DNA of 64,000 nt, taken from the NCBI GenBank assembly GCA_025435555.1, contig JAIWWG010000011.1, positions 531,116-595,115 on the forward strand, given 5' to 3'. Below are positions 1-11,500 of this stretch, in pieces. Under the pieces are notes generated by a model. The model did not search any database and had not been told where the DNA came from. It saw nothing but the letters and a program-made list of their open reading frames with translations. The position numbers and the translations under genes were made by a program. Each line of letters opens with the position of its first letter. Within the stretch, counting starts at the first letter, position 1. This DNA is from Chytriomyces cf. hyalinus JEL632. Taxonomy: Eukaryota > Chytridiomycota > Chytridiomycetes > Chytridiales > Chytriomycetaceae.

Positions 1-381
1 AAACAAAATGGGCATCTTTTTCTCACACACAGACCATGTGCGTGCAGCTAGCAATAGCGCAACGCAGCATAAAAAGGCTTGGTACAAAGTATTCGCAGCC
101 GCCTGCATGGATGCGCAGGTTGACGCTGCGGCAAAGGAGGCCGACAGCGCCAGTATCACTCGCAAGATGGCTGTAACGTTTGCGGCAGAGACGATAAAGA
201 GTTGTGGTAGGTCCACGCTCTGCTTGCGCGTGCGGAGAGACACTGCTGTCGAGATCAGTGCTCGCGCAGCACACTCGATGGACATGCCTGCGAGGGTGAA
301 TGACAGACCATCGATCATGACCTGCACGGATGCTGGCTGTACATTAGCAGGGGCAGTGATGGCAGTGGTGGTGGTGTTCAT
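1..381 (-). CDS. Membrane protein, N-terminal part (runs off left edge)
   Basis: The reverse strand is open from an ATG at 381 to the first base of the window: 127 codons with no stop. The product starts with a short Thr/Ala-rich stretch, and then shows at least two hydrophobic segments at about residues 62-85 and 98-118, separated by a short polar Cys/Gln/Asn-containing loop. This is the pattern of a polytopic membrane protein, possibly a receptor-like multi-TM protein, but no family motif is visible. The plus-strand ORF over the same bases is a shadow: this reading gives sensible membrane segments, while the other gives a basic, Cys-scattered sequence. The rest of the gene lies to the left of the window. 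Confidence 0.5.
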   Translation of the reverse strand, partial: MNTTTTAITAPANVQPASVQVMIDGLSFTLAGMSIECAARALISTAVSLRTRKQSVDLPQLFIVSAANVTAILRVILALSASFAAASTCASMQAAANTLYQAFLCCVALLLAARTWSVCEKKMPILF

Positions 382-693
382 GAGAGTCGGAAGGAGGGTG
401 CCGAAGTTATCTCGTTAACAAAAGTCTCAAGCCCAACTTTGAAATAAATTGAAGCGGGCTAACCCCAAAATAAATAAAAACAGTTTGGCAGTGTCTTTGG
501 GATACGCGCGCATGTACTGAGACCATCCTTGCAACAAACATACAGCTTGCACTGGTTACTGCTTATACGGGATGGAGATAATGCGGTACCATTTTCCAAA
601 GACTCGACTGTTTCTATTATTATTATTGCACGTTTGGACTGTTGGTGCTCAATCATAAAACTCCCTGGAGCACAACAATAGAACGACACCCCT

Positions 694-3600
694 TCATGCC
701 CGCGTTTCATTCCACTTTTCCAACGCAATCTGTCGCAACTGTTTCTGCGCATCCTCACCCATCTGCCCAACCATCCTCGAAAACCACGCACCAGAATCTT
801 TTTCCGCATCCTTCAACAAAAGCTCATGCGGCGATCCAAACTCAACGACGCGTCCGTAATCTAGCACGAGGACTCGGTCAAAGTCGATAATGGTTTGTAA
901 TCTGTGAGCAATGCAGAGGACTGTAGATGATGCAAAGAGGCCTTCAGAGGAGCGGATGGCTTTTTGAACGAGTGCGTCGGTGCGCATGTCGACTGCTGAA
1001 GTGGCTTCGTCGAGGACAATGAGCTGTTTTTGTTGCAAGTCGATAATTTTTAGTTGTTACTCGCATGGATACATGTTGGTGTTTTATGTACCTTTGAGTT
1101 TCGCAGAATCGCACGTGCAAGACAAATGAGCTGTCTCTCTCCAACAGACCAATTGCTACCGTTTTCAGCGACAGGACTTTCGAGGCCTTCTGGCATCGAC
1201 TCAACGGAAGCTTTCATCTCCACACTCTCCAACGCGCTCCATAAATCAGCGTCTTGATAAACACCAAATGGATCCATATTGTACCGAAGTGTTCCTTTGA
1301 AACAGAATGGTTCCTGCGGGATGATGGAGATGCGGGATCGTAAGTCAAATAGACCCAACGTAGATGTTGAGATGCCGTCCAGATGGATCGAGTTTGCTGG
1401 CGATGGTTCCACGAGACGGAACAAGACTTGGAGTAAACTGGATTTACCCGCACCAGTCCTTCCAACGACACCGACTTTCATTCCACCCGGAATGTGGACG
1501 GTAATGTCGTCCAAGATGTTTTTGGAGGGTGCAGTAGGGTACGCCATGGACATGTTTTGGATTCGCAAGTCTCCAGCCGATGGCCAGGCGCCTGGAGGTT
1601 TCACGTCAGTTTCTGCTGGAGCTTCTGGTTCGAGTGTTGAGTATTCGAGAATACGCTCCACGGAGACCATCATATTCTCAACCTCAGCGCTCTGCCTCAC
1701 TGCCCACTGAAGCGTACCAACAAGCTGCAACGAATAAGTCAACAACAACCCCACAGTTCCACTGTTTAACCCAATCGACGCTCCAGCCGGCCCACGCAGC
1801 CCCACACACGCGAACGTGATCATTGCCAAAAAGAAGGACGACAGCACATCCAACCGTAACCCAAGCCACCGCGCGCCACTCAAATAGTTGAAGAATGCGC
1901 GCGTGTTTTCATCTTGAATGCGCATGAATTCCTGTGTGAACCGTGTTTCGCAAACGTATGCGCGGATTGTGGAGAGTCCTTCGAGTGTGGAAGGGACGGC
2001 TGTGTATACGGGGCTGCGGGTTAATGCTTCGAAGCGTTTGACTTGTCGGCTTGTGGCCAGGTAGTATTTTTGAAAGTATAGGAAGATGAAGGCGACAACG
2101 GGGATTGATATGAGGACGTATGGAATGATGACGACTGATATCACGAGGGTTCCAATGATCTGAACCCAATTCATTCTTTTGTTAGTACATGCGCGTTGCA
2201 AAAAGACTCGAGAAAAAAAAAACGTACCATAAAGATGCATTGCGTAAAGTCAAAGAAAGTCAGCGGCAACATTTCATCGGCAAGGTTCATGTCTTTTGAA
2301 AATCGGTTCATCAATCTACCCAACGGATTCTGTTGAAAGAACGACATTGGACTACGATAAACCGAATGCAACATCTTGCGAAACAAGCTTTCCGTCGAGT
2401 TGAGACAGTAATGAAAAAACATTTCTGCGCGAACAATGCTAATAATCACTGTTCCCACTGCAAGCCCGAGGAAAATTCCCAGATTTCCAATCCACCGCTG
2501 ATCTTCGGGAGATTGAAGCGACCATCGAGATAGATAGTAGTCTGTCACAATCAGTGAACTCTGACCCACCACCAAAAACATCATGAGAATGACAAACATG
2601 AGCGCAGACGCGCCGGCTCTGAAAAAGTTCCAATACACTTTTGGAGATACGGATCCTTTTGCGGATTCTTCCTTGGTAATTAAAGGTGCAGTGCTAGCTG
2701 ATACAGGGGCGGCGGTTTTGACGATATCCGGTGTAACCGTAGAATCTTCAACGACAACAACTGGTTCCGCCTTCTTTTCGTCTTGAACCAAGTCATCCAC
2801 GCCTTCTTCTTCTTCGTGTCCTTTTGTTTCCATTTCTTTCATGGCTGCAGCAAATTTGGAGGAGCTCGATTCGATTACTTTAGAGTATGGGCCTTGTGCT
2901 GCAATTTTTCCTTGCTCGAGAACGAGGACTGTTTCACACAGGCGCGCAAATTGAAGTTGATGCGTTACTAGAATACGCGTTTTTGTCGATAGGTATCCGT
3001 TGATGCATTCCTCAAACAAATGTCTGAAAAAATCAAATCAGTCAACAACGCAAAAATCGCGGCCTCCTCAACACTCTTACCTTCCAACTTTGGTATCAAC
3101 AGCACTCAATGGATCATCCAATAAATAAATATCCGCATCACTGTAAACAGCGCGTGCAAGCGCCAATCTAGCCCTCTGCCCACCACTCAACGTAACCCCC
3201 CGCTCCCCAATCAACGTCAACTCGCCATTCTGGAAAATCTTTAAATCACTCTCCATGGCACAAACGTCAATCACTTTTCGAAACTTTTGCGCGTCAAAGG
3301 GTAACCCGAATGTAACATTATCCCGCACACTTCCAGAAAGGATGAACGGTGTTTGAGTGCAGAATGCAATTTTTTTGGATCGTAGCGCGATTTGGGTGGG
3401 TTCGTAGGCATCCATTTCGCCCAAAATTGCGTTTAGAAGGGATGACTTTCCGGACCCGACTGCGCCAACGACTGAGACTAATTCGCCGACTTTGACTTTC
3501 AAGTTGATGTTTTGTAGGATTGATTGTGATTTTGGTGTTTTGTTGGTAGCGGCTGATGTGTCTGAGACAATGAATGGTTGCGGTTGCATGGCTTTCAATG

Positions 3601-5175
3601 TCGGGGGTCCCCAACCAAACTCTCCATTTTGGATCAATACGTCCGTATCAAGGCCTGAAGTTGCGAGGAGTTGGCGCGAGGTTTCACTGTCTCTGTGGGA
3701 ATGGATATCGGGGAGTGCAAGGAATTCTTGGATACGGTCCAACGATACACGGGATTCAGCGAGGAATTGCAGCGCTTTGGGGAAAAAGTTTGTCATGGAT
3801 AGGCGGATGGAGGACATGTATGCGATACATGTGAAGATCTGGTTTTTTGTTTTCGAAAGAGGTTGTTTTTTAAGGGATGTGACGAAGGAAAAGTTGTTGA
3901 AGATGGCTTACCTTTGCTGGAGTAAATACACCGCCCATTAACCAAAATGTCACGAATGCAAAGATTTCAATGAGCGAGCCAGATGCGAAAAAGAAAGCTT
4001 CGTTCAGTGCGCGTAGGTAAGATGCTTTTCGAATGTTTCGCATTTCTTGGTCACGGATCGAATTGATGCTGTCTTCGAATGCCTTTTCCCAAGCGTAGCT
4101 GAGATGTGTGGGTGTTAGTTGGTTTGAGTGGGGATATAATGTCACAAAGAGTATACTCACAGCTTCACAACAAGCATGCCCGCCAAACTATCACTGATGC
4201 ATTTAATGCGCTCATCCCGCAATCCAACCGTATTCTTTCTCAACCGCGCAAACAACCGCGCAAACCATCCTTGCAGCGGAATCATGAGCAACAAGCCAGC
4301 AACACCCGCAAACGAAGCATATCCAATTTGCGTGTACATGAAATAGGTCATCAACACGACTTCCAACGGTCCCAGCCAGATGAAATGCGCAAATGGGGCC
4401 GCGTCTTCAAAGCGTTGCACGTCGTTTGAAACGAGGTTGACAATGTATCCTGTGGAGGATGTGTGGGATGTGCTCAGCGACAGACACTTTTTGTACACGG
4501 CTGCGATGAATGCCACGCGCATTTGGAGTCCGCATCGCATCGCCTGTTTCGGACATGATGTTAGCATGACTCACGATGACTAATCAACCAACTCACCAGG
4601 AAGAACTCGACATGGTGCAGCACCGCATGCAGCAGCCCCAGCAACGCAAGACCCAGTCCGTACAGGTATCCGTCTCTCGCAGGCGCATTTGGATTCTGGA
4701 ACCATTCGAGGATCTGTCCCATAAACAGCACCTCGCCAATCTTGACAGCCATCTCGCCAAAGTACGCAAGCCCTGCAGAGAAAATGAAGCCGGAAAACAC
4801 CCGGAGAATGACCCGCCATAGCTGTGGACTGTTGCTTGTGCTCTGCTCTGTCTGCCATGCTTCGAGCAGCTGCTTGGACAGTCCCTCGGCGGCGTCGTTG
4901 TCTCTGTCGATAGCAAGAGGGTAAGGTCTCCAGTGATGCTTGCAGACATGGATGAGGCTTACTCTAGACCCAGAAACTCGTCTGGCTCCAGGTTGCTGTG
5001 AAAGAGAGAGAGAAAGGGTCAGTTGGATGTGATGGATGACGGAAGGAAGATCGCACTTCTTGAATCCTCTGAAGATGACTGGGTTCATGTAACTGAATGT
5101 CCACTTTGCATACAGCGAGTGCTCCTGCCTCCGTTTCGGACATTTTGTCTTTGTTTTGTTTGGATCGGACGCCAT
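694..5175 (-). CDS. ABCC/MRP-type ABC exporter
   Basis: Multi-exon full transporter (about eight exons, roughly 1,250-1,300 residues) with order TMD1-NBD1-TMD2-NBD2. The start is the ATG at 5175 ([10 protein letters not shown]...). NBD1 (about 3817-3077) has Walker [12 protein letters not shown], the signature [15 protein letters not shown] and Walker [15 protein letters not shown]2 (about 1600-900) has Walker [12 protein letters not shown], a diverged signature [16 protein letters not shown] and Walker [13 protein letters not shown]. Joining the last two exons across a GT..AG intron near 1090-1024 restores the canonical [15 protein letters not shown]. The family moves glutathione or other conjugates and organic anions across the plasma or vacuolar membrane. 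No separate TMD0 is visible, so it looks like a short MRP. A conserved N-terminal [12 protein letters not shown] segment matches the family's pre-TMD1 region. The substrate is not predictable. Confidence 0.93.
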
Positions 5176-5341
5176 GTCTGTGTGTGTGTGTTTTGTTGGC
5201 ATTTCAAACCAGTTGATGACATAAACTCGAGTGATGACATAAACACTTGCGCTTCACCGCACACAAACCCTCGTTTTTATATAATTGACACGGGCTCTGA
5301 TTCAAACGGACGCTCTACTTTCATCCCAGCCCTCGGGTTCT

Positions 5342-6308
5342 TCAAAACCACGCAAACTTCTTTTTGATCGTTTGAAACACGGAGCTCCTGCGTCCCAATG
5401 TCGCAGAGCTGCCTATCGTTGCAGATCGCATCACCGATACCCGCCTCTCATCCAGTGCATCAATCTCGGCATCAATGGGTCCCAGCAGCATCTTGCACAC
5501 CCAATCCCCTCGCGAGAACGGAAACGAGTTTCCTTGGATCGCAAGAATCTGCCTTCTCTCCGTGTTGTAATCGTCCACCACATCCAGATTCGGAAGCTCC
5601 ACATCCCAGTCGTTCAGATACTCAATCTCCGCATCATTGTCAGTGCAAGCTAGAAATACGACTGGAGTATCGCCACGCTCATACGCCAACACGGACCACA
5701 GGCCTCGCTTGTCTTCCACGCCGTGATCCGTTGTTGGAACTCCATCCGTTGCAATGAGAATAAACAGGTTCTTGCCGCTCTCTGCTAAACCGCTCTTTTT
5801 CTCCTGCAGTACTTGTTTGAGCACGCGTGTGATGGGTGTGTATCCTTGCGGCCGTTTTGAAAATGACGCTTCAAGCTGCGATGAATGGGACACGTTTCGA
5901 AGTGGCGGCCGATTCAAGAAATAAACATCGATTCCATCTTCGTCCAGCGTTGCGGCAATATCCGTCACGATTTGGACCGTCAGTTTGAGCTCGTCCCAGC
6001 GAGTTGTTGTTGGTGCGAATGGGTTGGCTTCGGTGAGTCCCATTGTGGACTTTGTCATCATTGAGCCCGAGTCGTCGCAGATTACAGCAATGTCGTATGC
6101 CTGGTTGTGATTTGGTAAAGGAGAGTGGATAGAGTGGGTGGGTGGATGGAAAGAATACCTCAAGCCGCCGCAGCTTCAGAGCCATCAGACTTGAGATTTC
6201 ATGCCGCATGACAAGACTCTTGAATGCGTCCATGTTGTTCATGTTGGTTGCGGGAATGGTCTTTGAAGATGACGATCCTTCGTATGCGGGTGGCGGTGCC
6301 TGCGACAT
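5342..6308 (-). CDS. von Willebrand factor A (vWA) domain protein
   Basis: Two exons: 6308-6159 and 6100-5342, split by a 58-nt GT..AG intron at 6158-6101 in phase 0, giving 302 residues. The start is the ATG at 6308 (MSQAPPPAYEG...). The N-terminal 50 residues are Pro/Ser-rich and end in a helical stretch. The vWA domain begins right after the intron with AYDIAVICDDSGSM, where DxSxS is the MIDAS metal site. It continues through a strand ending in LIATDGVPTTDHG (the family's TDG turn) and a CTDNDAEIEYLN segment. There is no signal peptide or membrane segment, so this is a cytosolic vWA protein of the kind common in fungi and protists, presumably a metal-dependent protein-binding module. The partner is unknown. 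The C-terminus is basic and Ser-rich. Confidence 0.85.
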
Positions 6309-6617
6309 TCTGTTTTGGGCGTTGAACTTCTTTGAACAAAATGGATCGATCCATATCGACCAACACCAATTGATCCCTGGGGGCAATAGGGGTCACGCAT
6401 TCGAGAGGGGAACTGCGGAAGAAGATTCGCGCGTGATGGGCATGAAGTGGTTAGATACAGCCAGACTTTGTTTACTCCAGCATGCGTTGAACAGACAGCC
6501 CACTTATTTCGGACACTACTGCACCATGTTTCCAGTCCCTTCTTGTGCTTGCCGTACTTGTGATTGTGGTTTGTGTCGGTAAATAAAAACGAAGGTTGTT
6601 TCTTTTTTAACCGGGAA

Positions 6618-7049
6618 ATGTTCGTTCGAGCGAGCCGACTAGCAACTCGCCCAACGGGGCCCAGCGCATCATCACTACGACGAGCCACCGCTCCAGTCCA
6701 TGCGCAAAGTATGCTTCCATCCCTGGCGACCCGCACAGCAACTCCCATCATTCGAACCGCTTCAACAGCAACATTCTCAATCCCGGCCGTTTCTCAGTTT
6801 GCTGCATTTGCCACTCCATCTCCCGATGCCACATTCTCTTCATCGAACGGTGCCGGCTCTTCTTCTTCATCGAATTCCAATCATTCGTCGACCCCGTCAA
6901 CTGCAGCTTTTTCTGTCACGGGATCGACACCAGTTTCCGCAGCCATGTTGTGGGGAAATCTTCCTGGAATGCTTGCAGATAGCATTGCCAAAGAGTCAGT
7001 GTTACTAGCGGGGTCGGATGTGTTTTCTTGTCTTGTCGATGATCTATGA
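6618..7049 (+). CDS. Small Ser/Thr-rich protein, possible mitochondrial presequence
   Basis: Single-exon ORF of 143 residues from the ATG at 6618. The first 50 residues are rich in Arg, Ser, Thr and Ala with almost no acidic residues (MFVRASRLATRPTG...). This resembles a mitochondrial presequence. The middle is a Ser/Asn low-complexity run, and the last 40 residues contain a more ordered segment (MLWGNLPGMLADSIAKES). It lies divergently from the vWA gene (start codons 309 bp apart). No family is recognised. It could continue through an intron near the stop or be a chance ORF. Confidence 0.4.
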   Translation: MFVRASRLATRPTGPSASSLRRATAPVHAQSMLPSLATRTATPIIRTASTATFSIPAVSQFAAFATPSPDATFSSSNGAGSSSSSNSNHSSTPSTAAFSVTGSTPVSAAMLWGNLPGMLADSIAKESVLLAGSDVFSCLVDDL

Positions 7050-7073
7050 GGCTTGTTGCTTGGGATTGTTTGT

Positions 7074-7094
7074 CCCCCCCCCCCCCCCCCCCCC
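7074..7094. repeat. 21-nt poly-C run
   Basis: An uninterrupted run of 21 C in the space after the Ser/Thr-rich ORF, followed about 70 bp later by a run of T (around 7167-7180). It is a simple homopolymer with no evident function, and a likely site of sequencing uncertainty. Confidence 0.9.
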
Positions 7095-7330
7095 GAAATA
7101 AAACGCTACGTTGGAAACACTGCGTATCGCGCGTTTCATTCTTATTCTGATGGACTCACTTCCTTTTTTTTTTTTTTTTTGTTTCTTTTGGATCGATGAT
7201 CCTTGGAAGATGAACAGCGAACACACAGAAATATACAATGCATCAGTGAATGAGCAATCCAATATCACTGCCGCAGGCACCGCAAAATATATCCTAATTC
7301 CCTCAGACTTGACTTGGTTCAATAGGGCGC

Positions 7331-8632
7331 TTATGCAAGACTTGAGAATTTGCGACGCAAGTCGTCCATTAGAATTAAACCGGAAAGGTTCTCTTCTTCG
7401 CGGTGCTCCTCTCCCAAATTCGAAATGAAATCAGGTTGCAAAAACACGCTGGTGCATTGACTTCCAAAGTATCCTAACTCATCAGGATGTTTCTCTGCTG
7501 CACTCCATTCGCCCAACTCCCAAGGATGCACAATAAACTGCTCAACCTGGTTGACTGTGTCGTCATCCATATTTGTCTTGCCACGGGATGATTTCGAACA
7601 TACAACAACAAGGCGTCTATCCTCCAGAGCACTCTCACACCATATCTTGCAACATCTCAGAAAAGGCACATGTGCGCATTGTGTGGGATCAAATCCATCC
7701 AGAAACACGATGTGATGCCCTTCAACATCGTCCAAAAATGCGCTCATATACGGCATGTCAATGTCCTTGATGACAAACGACCATTTCAGCCTTTTGGAAA
7801 AGCGAACACATTTAGCAGCGTCATCACGCCTGAGATGAATCCAAGTGACCGTCCAGTCGGGGAAATCATTTGCCATCACTGAAATAAATGCGAGACAGGT
7901 TGTTGATTTCCCAGTGCCTGGTGGGCCAAGAATCCATCCAAGACGAGAATTAAGCAGAACTCGCTGACGCAGGAACTTGAATTGGTCATGGAAAGCTTTG
8001 CGACAGTACAGAACTAGCATTGTTGATGGTAATTCTGCTTCAGCCAAATAATCTGCATCCAATCTGAACAGCTGCTGAGTGTTGGAATACGGGTCGGGAA
8101 TTTTCACAGTTGTTGGCTGAGTCACAGGTTCGAGTTTCCGTCGTTTTGAAGTCCTCCCTGAAGTCGACGGCGCTATTCCCAAATACGCTTGAAGTTGCGA
8201 TAGCGCCTTCTCTTGCGGAACAAGCACAAGAACGTGGCACACTTTTTTTTCCAGCGGAGGGAGAAGTATGAAGACACATCTTCCATAAAATTCATGACCT
8301 GCAAATGCGGTTGATTCAAAGACAAGATGCACTGGCAAGACCAGTCATATACCTTATAAAATGAATCGTCCTTCACCAGGCAGGTACCTGGGAGATCACT
8401 GAACTCTGAAACTCGATCGAGGCCATCTTCGTGGTCTTGACCGTAACCCACTTCGTTCAGAAACTCATTCAATCGCATCACTTCCTCTTTCTTGAGTCCG
8501 CACACTTTCACTCCGCCCTCTCCCTTCTTGAATATCCTGACCAGGGTGAGGTTGGCTGCTGCCCAGTAGTCCAGCTCAGGACTGCAGGCCGCACGAACAG
8601 CGATCTTAAGTTCGTCGATCACACGGTCTTAT
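7331..8632 (-). pseudogene. Crinkler (CRN)-like gene, copy A: longest, 5'-truncated
   Basis: This is the most complete of six related copies. The N-terminal ubiquitin-like part (VIDELKIAVRAACSPELDYW...) starts abruptly at 8632, at the position of about residue 27 in copy F, so the first codons are missing. An intron follows the FYK codon (donor GTATATGACT). The next exon reaches HVLVLVP, the conserved CRN motif that closes the N-terminal region, but an 8-A run just before it puts the exon out of frame by one base. A linker (QAYLGIAPSTSG...) leads to a P-loop NTPase-like domain with GWILGPPGTGKST (Walker A), FPDWTVTWIH, HIVFLDGFD (Walker B-like) and RRLVVVCSKSSRGKTN. CRNs are modular nucleus- or host-targeted effectors in pathogens, but their role in free-living fungi is open. 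It is probably broken, unless the upstream start and the A-run are assembly faults. Confidence 0.7.
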
Positions 8633-9490
8633 TTTCCAATTCGAAACCCAAGGGTGAAGTGGTCATTAGCGCCACACTGGGCCTCTCCCTCGTCTCCCAG
8701 ATAAGAATATCAAAGCCAACTTGTGCGAGAACACGCCGGCGCTCTGACTCCAAGAGAAGTCTCACAAAGCCTGCTTGTTAACGCTGCTTGGATAAGCTGA
8801 CATTATTCCAGCAACGCGAATATATCCTTTCTATTTCCAGAACAAGGTTCGGTGACGGCAGTCCGGATCCAGCCAAATAGTCAGAATGCAATACGAAAAG
8901 TGGCTCAATGTCAGAATACGTGTGGGCGTTTACAGTTTTCGGCCGAGGCGCAGGTTCAAGGTTTTGTCGGTAAGAAGTCCTTGAGCCTGATGGCAGTATT
9001 CCCAGATATGCTTGAATTTCAGACAAGGACATGGCGCACTCCTCTTTCTCCCGAGGGTGAAAGGTGAGCCGACAACATCTCTGTTGGGTTCATGACCTGC
9101 AGAACCATAGAATGAAGATGCAAATGATACTCATAATAAGAGAGAAATACGTACCTTGAAAACCGTCTCCCCCTTCACCACGCAGGCAGCTGGAGCACTT
9201 TGGAACATTGACTTGTTCTCACAAGCATCTTCTGGATCATCGCCATAAGTCTGCAGCTTGAAACAGTCGGGCCATTTCTTGAGTTCATTGCTGTTCACTC
9301 CTCCATTCTTTGCCCCATTCTTGCAAACCCTGACGAGGGTGAATCTGGCAGCTGCCCAGTTGTCAAGGTCAGGACTGCTCCCTGCGCGAACAGCGCGCTT
9401 GAGTTTACTGACCGTGGAGAGGGAGTGGAGTTCGGCGGCGATTGTCAAGATTCCTGTGCCGTCACTGGATGCACAGGCGATGCACAGCAT
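8633..9490 (-). pseudogene. CRN-like copy B, ATPase core deleted
   Basis: It starts at the ATG at 9490 with a full-length N-terminal ubiquitin-like region (SKLKRAVRAGSSPDLDNWAAA...), followed by an intron after VFK and an exon ending in RHVLV. A stop or frame change follows immediately, where copy A reads HVLVLVPQEK. The linker (IQAYLGILPSGSRTS) lies in a shifted frame at 9032-8778. The sequence then jumps to a C-terminal tail at about 8765-8633, alignable at the DNA level with the 3' end of copy A (7480-7350). The whole P-loop domain is absent. It abuts the truncated 5' end of copy A head-to-tail. Confidence 0.65.
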
Positions 9491-9510
9491 TTTTGTTTTT
9501 GTTCATTTAT

Positions 9511-10290
9511 TTATTTTTTAAACATTTTAAATTTACCGGTACTCATTTCCAAAGTAAAAGAAGCAAAATATTTTCCTTTTCCCCTCAACATTCGAGCTTG
9601 TTCAATGGGGCCCGACTTAACACTTGAGTGTTTGCGACGCATCTCTTCCCTCAAAATTGAAGCTCGGTGCTTCCCTCCCATATAAAAAATTGAACTCAGA
9701 TTGCAAGAACGCGCTGGTGCTTTGCCTTTAAGAGAATCCCCACTCCTCAGTACGCTGCACTGCGCAACGGCGTTTGAACTAAGTCCCAAGAGTGCGCAAA
9801 AAACTCGTCAACATTGTGGACTTTGTCATCATCCATGTTTGTCTTGCCACGGGATGACATCGAGCATACAATAACTAGGCGTCGGTTCTCTGTATCACTC
9901 CTACGCCATCCACTGCTGCGTGCATGAATGTCTATGCACGTCTTTTCTGTGATCAAATCGATCCAGAAACATGTGGTGCTTCCCATCAACTTCATCCAAA
10001 AATTCCCTCAGACCTGGCATCTCAATGTCCTTGATATCATACGACATTTTCTGCAACTTGGCATATCGGACACAGACAGGATGATCTGACCAATTGAAAT
10101 GAATCCAGGTGACTGTCCAGTCGGGAAAATCGTTTGGCATCACAGAAACAAATGATAGACTGGTTGTTGACTTTCCAGTGCCTGGCAGGCCAAGGATCCA
10201 TCCAAGACAAGATTTATCCATCACTTGCTCCCGCAGGAATTTGAATTGACCATGAAAGGCTTGGTGACAGTACAGAATACGGTTTGCAGA
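9511..10290 (-). pseudogene. CRN-like copy C, P-loop half only
   Basis: It lacks the N-terminal half. It opens with the linker end (ILYCHQAFHGQFKFL) and the P-loop domain GWILGLPGTGKSTTSL, FPDWTVTWIHFN and a degraded Walker B. A frameshift near 9990-9900 moves the reading to RRLVIVCSMSSRGKTN, and the tail continues in a third frame to about 9511. A run of stops and shifts marks it as a pseudogene. It is clearly paralogous to copy A over its whole length. Confidence 0.65.
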
Positions 10291-10299
10291 TGGTCAGAT

Positions 10300-10490
10300 G
10301 CCGGCACTAAGTATATGCGTTCCTGATCTCAAAATTGAACTGGTCACTGGCGCCACACTTGACATTCTTTGTTCGCGCTGCCCCTGTCCCAGATTTAAAT
10401 ACCGAAGCCAAATTGTGCGAGAACCCAATGTCGCTTTACCTTCGAAAGAATCCTCACTCAGATCAAGTGCGTGAAGCTTTTTATCGACGG
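10300..10490 (-). pseudogene. CRN-like copy D, C-terminal scrap
   Basis: A short stretch whose reverse complement aligns with the 3' ends of copies A and B (the block around 'gttctcgcacaatttggctt'). No other part of the gene is present. Two in-frame stops lie within it. It borders copy C on one side and the Mpo1-like gene on the other, and so marks the edge of the decayed patch. Confidence 0.5.
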
Positions 10491-10602
10491 CGGGAAACAC
10501 GACCCATATTTTAAAAACACGTTTATATATCGATTTATTTCATCAGCGCTACAATATTCGGCAGATTTCCTTTTCGTCGATACAGCACATAAAGCAAGGA
10601 CA

Positions 10603-11372
10603 TTATTTCTTTGCTTTGAAGGCAGCGACGCGCTTGTCTGTCTCGTCCTGGAGCTCCTTGTGCAGCTTGGGCATGAATCCGAGGTCAAAGATTGCGTGGG
10701 ACCAGACAAAGAAGGGTGCGAGGACAACAGCTTATTGGTTGATCATGAGTCAAGCAGCAGCAAGCGAGGGTAACAGACAAGAAGAGACAGTTAGCAAGCA
10801 GCACTCCCAAGTGTACAATCCATATGGTCCAGTATGATCACCTTGAAGCAAGTTGTCCAAAAGAGCTGGTGCGCGTCTCTCGTGAACTCCGTGGCCGTCT
10901 GTTTGAAGTGAAGCTCGTAAGGTTGAAGCAGACCTATAAATTTTAAATTGGTCGAAAGCACTCACAGAACTGGGCGATCCAAGAAAAGGCGTGGACACCC
11001 AGCGCAACAGTGAATGGATTGACCTGTTTTGGAGTGATCATGAGCGAGGGAGAGAGAGACACAGACAGAGACAACACTCACACCAAGCCACGCCTCCCCG
11101 TTCAGCGCAAACGCATGCGCTCCAGCCGCTCCCAGCATCACAAGCACACCTGCACTACCACCAATCACTGGCTGCAGGATCGTGTAGTACGTCGAGTATC
11201 CCGCCGCAACAGCCCACATGACTGATGGGTTGTATGTGGCGACCATTGCATAGGCAGTGAATAGGAGTGTGGGCACAAACACGGAGTGGATGACTTGGTT
11301 GGTCTTGTCGTTGTGGTACTCTGCGTACTGGCAGTATTGCCGCTTAAAGTCAAAGAGGCCTGCTTGAAGCAT
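10603..11372 (-). CDS. Mpo1-like (DUF962/YGL010w) membrane protein
   Basis: Four exons (11372-11082, 11023-10966, 10898-10842, 10730-10603) join in frame to 177 residues. The start is the ATG at 11372. Diagnostic motifs are FKRQYCQYAEYHNDKTNQVI near the N-terminus, IHSVFVPTLLF, and QFYGHGVHERRAPALLDNLL near the C-terminus, with about four hydrophobic segments between. Yeast Mpo1 is an ER membrane Fe2+-dependent dioxygenase that shortens 2-hydroxy fatty acids during phytosphingosine breakdown. The conserved YHNDKTNQ.IH and GHGVHE.R histidines are the expected metal ligands. The exons are small and the introns 43-111 nt. The gene is intact although it sits inside a patch of decayed CRN copies. 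Confidence 0.93.
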
Positions 11373-11500
11373 TTTGTTGTTGGCGGTGAAGCAGAATTGG
11401 TTAAGAGATTCTTTTTAATGAGCATTGTTCGCAAATCCGCATTCTTGAAGAAATCTGACAAGCTCTGACCACGATCAAAAACGGTCGCGTATTTTGCCGG

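Noticed and set aside
8-418. Plus-strand ORF of 136 codons
   Set aside because: The reverse strand gives a coherent membrane-protein N-terminus starting at 381; the plus reading has no such features.
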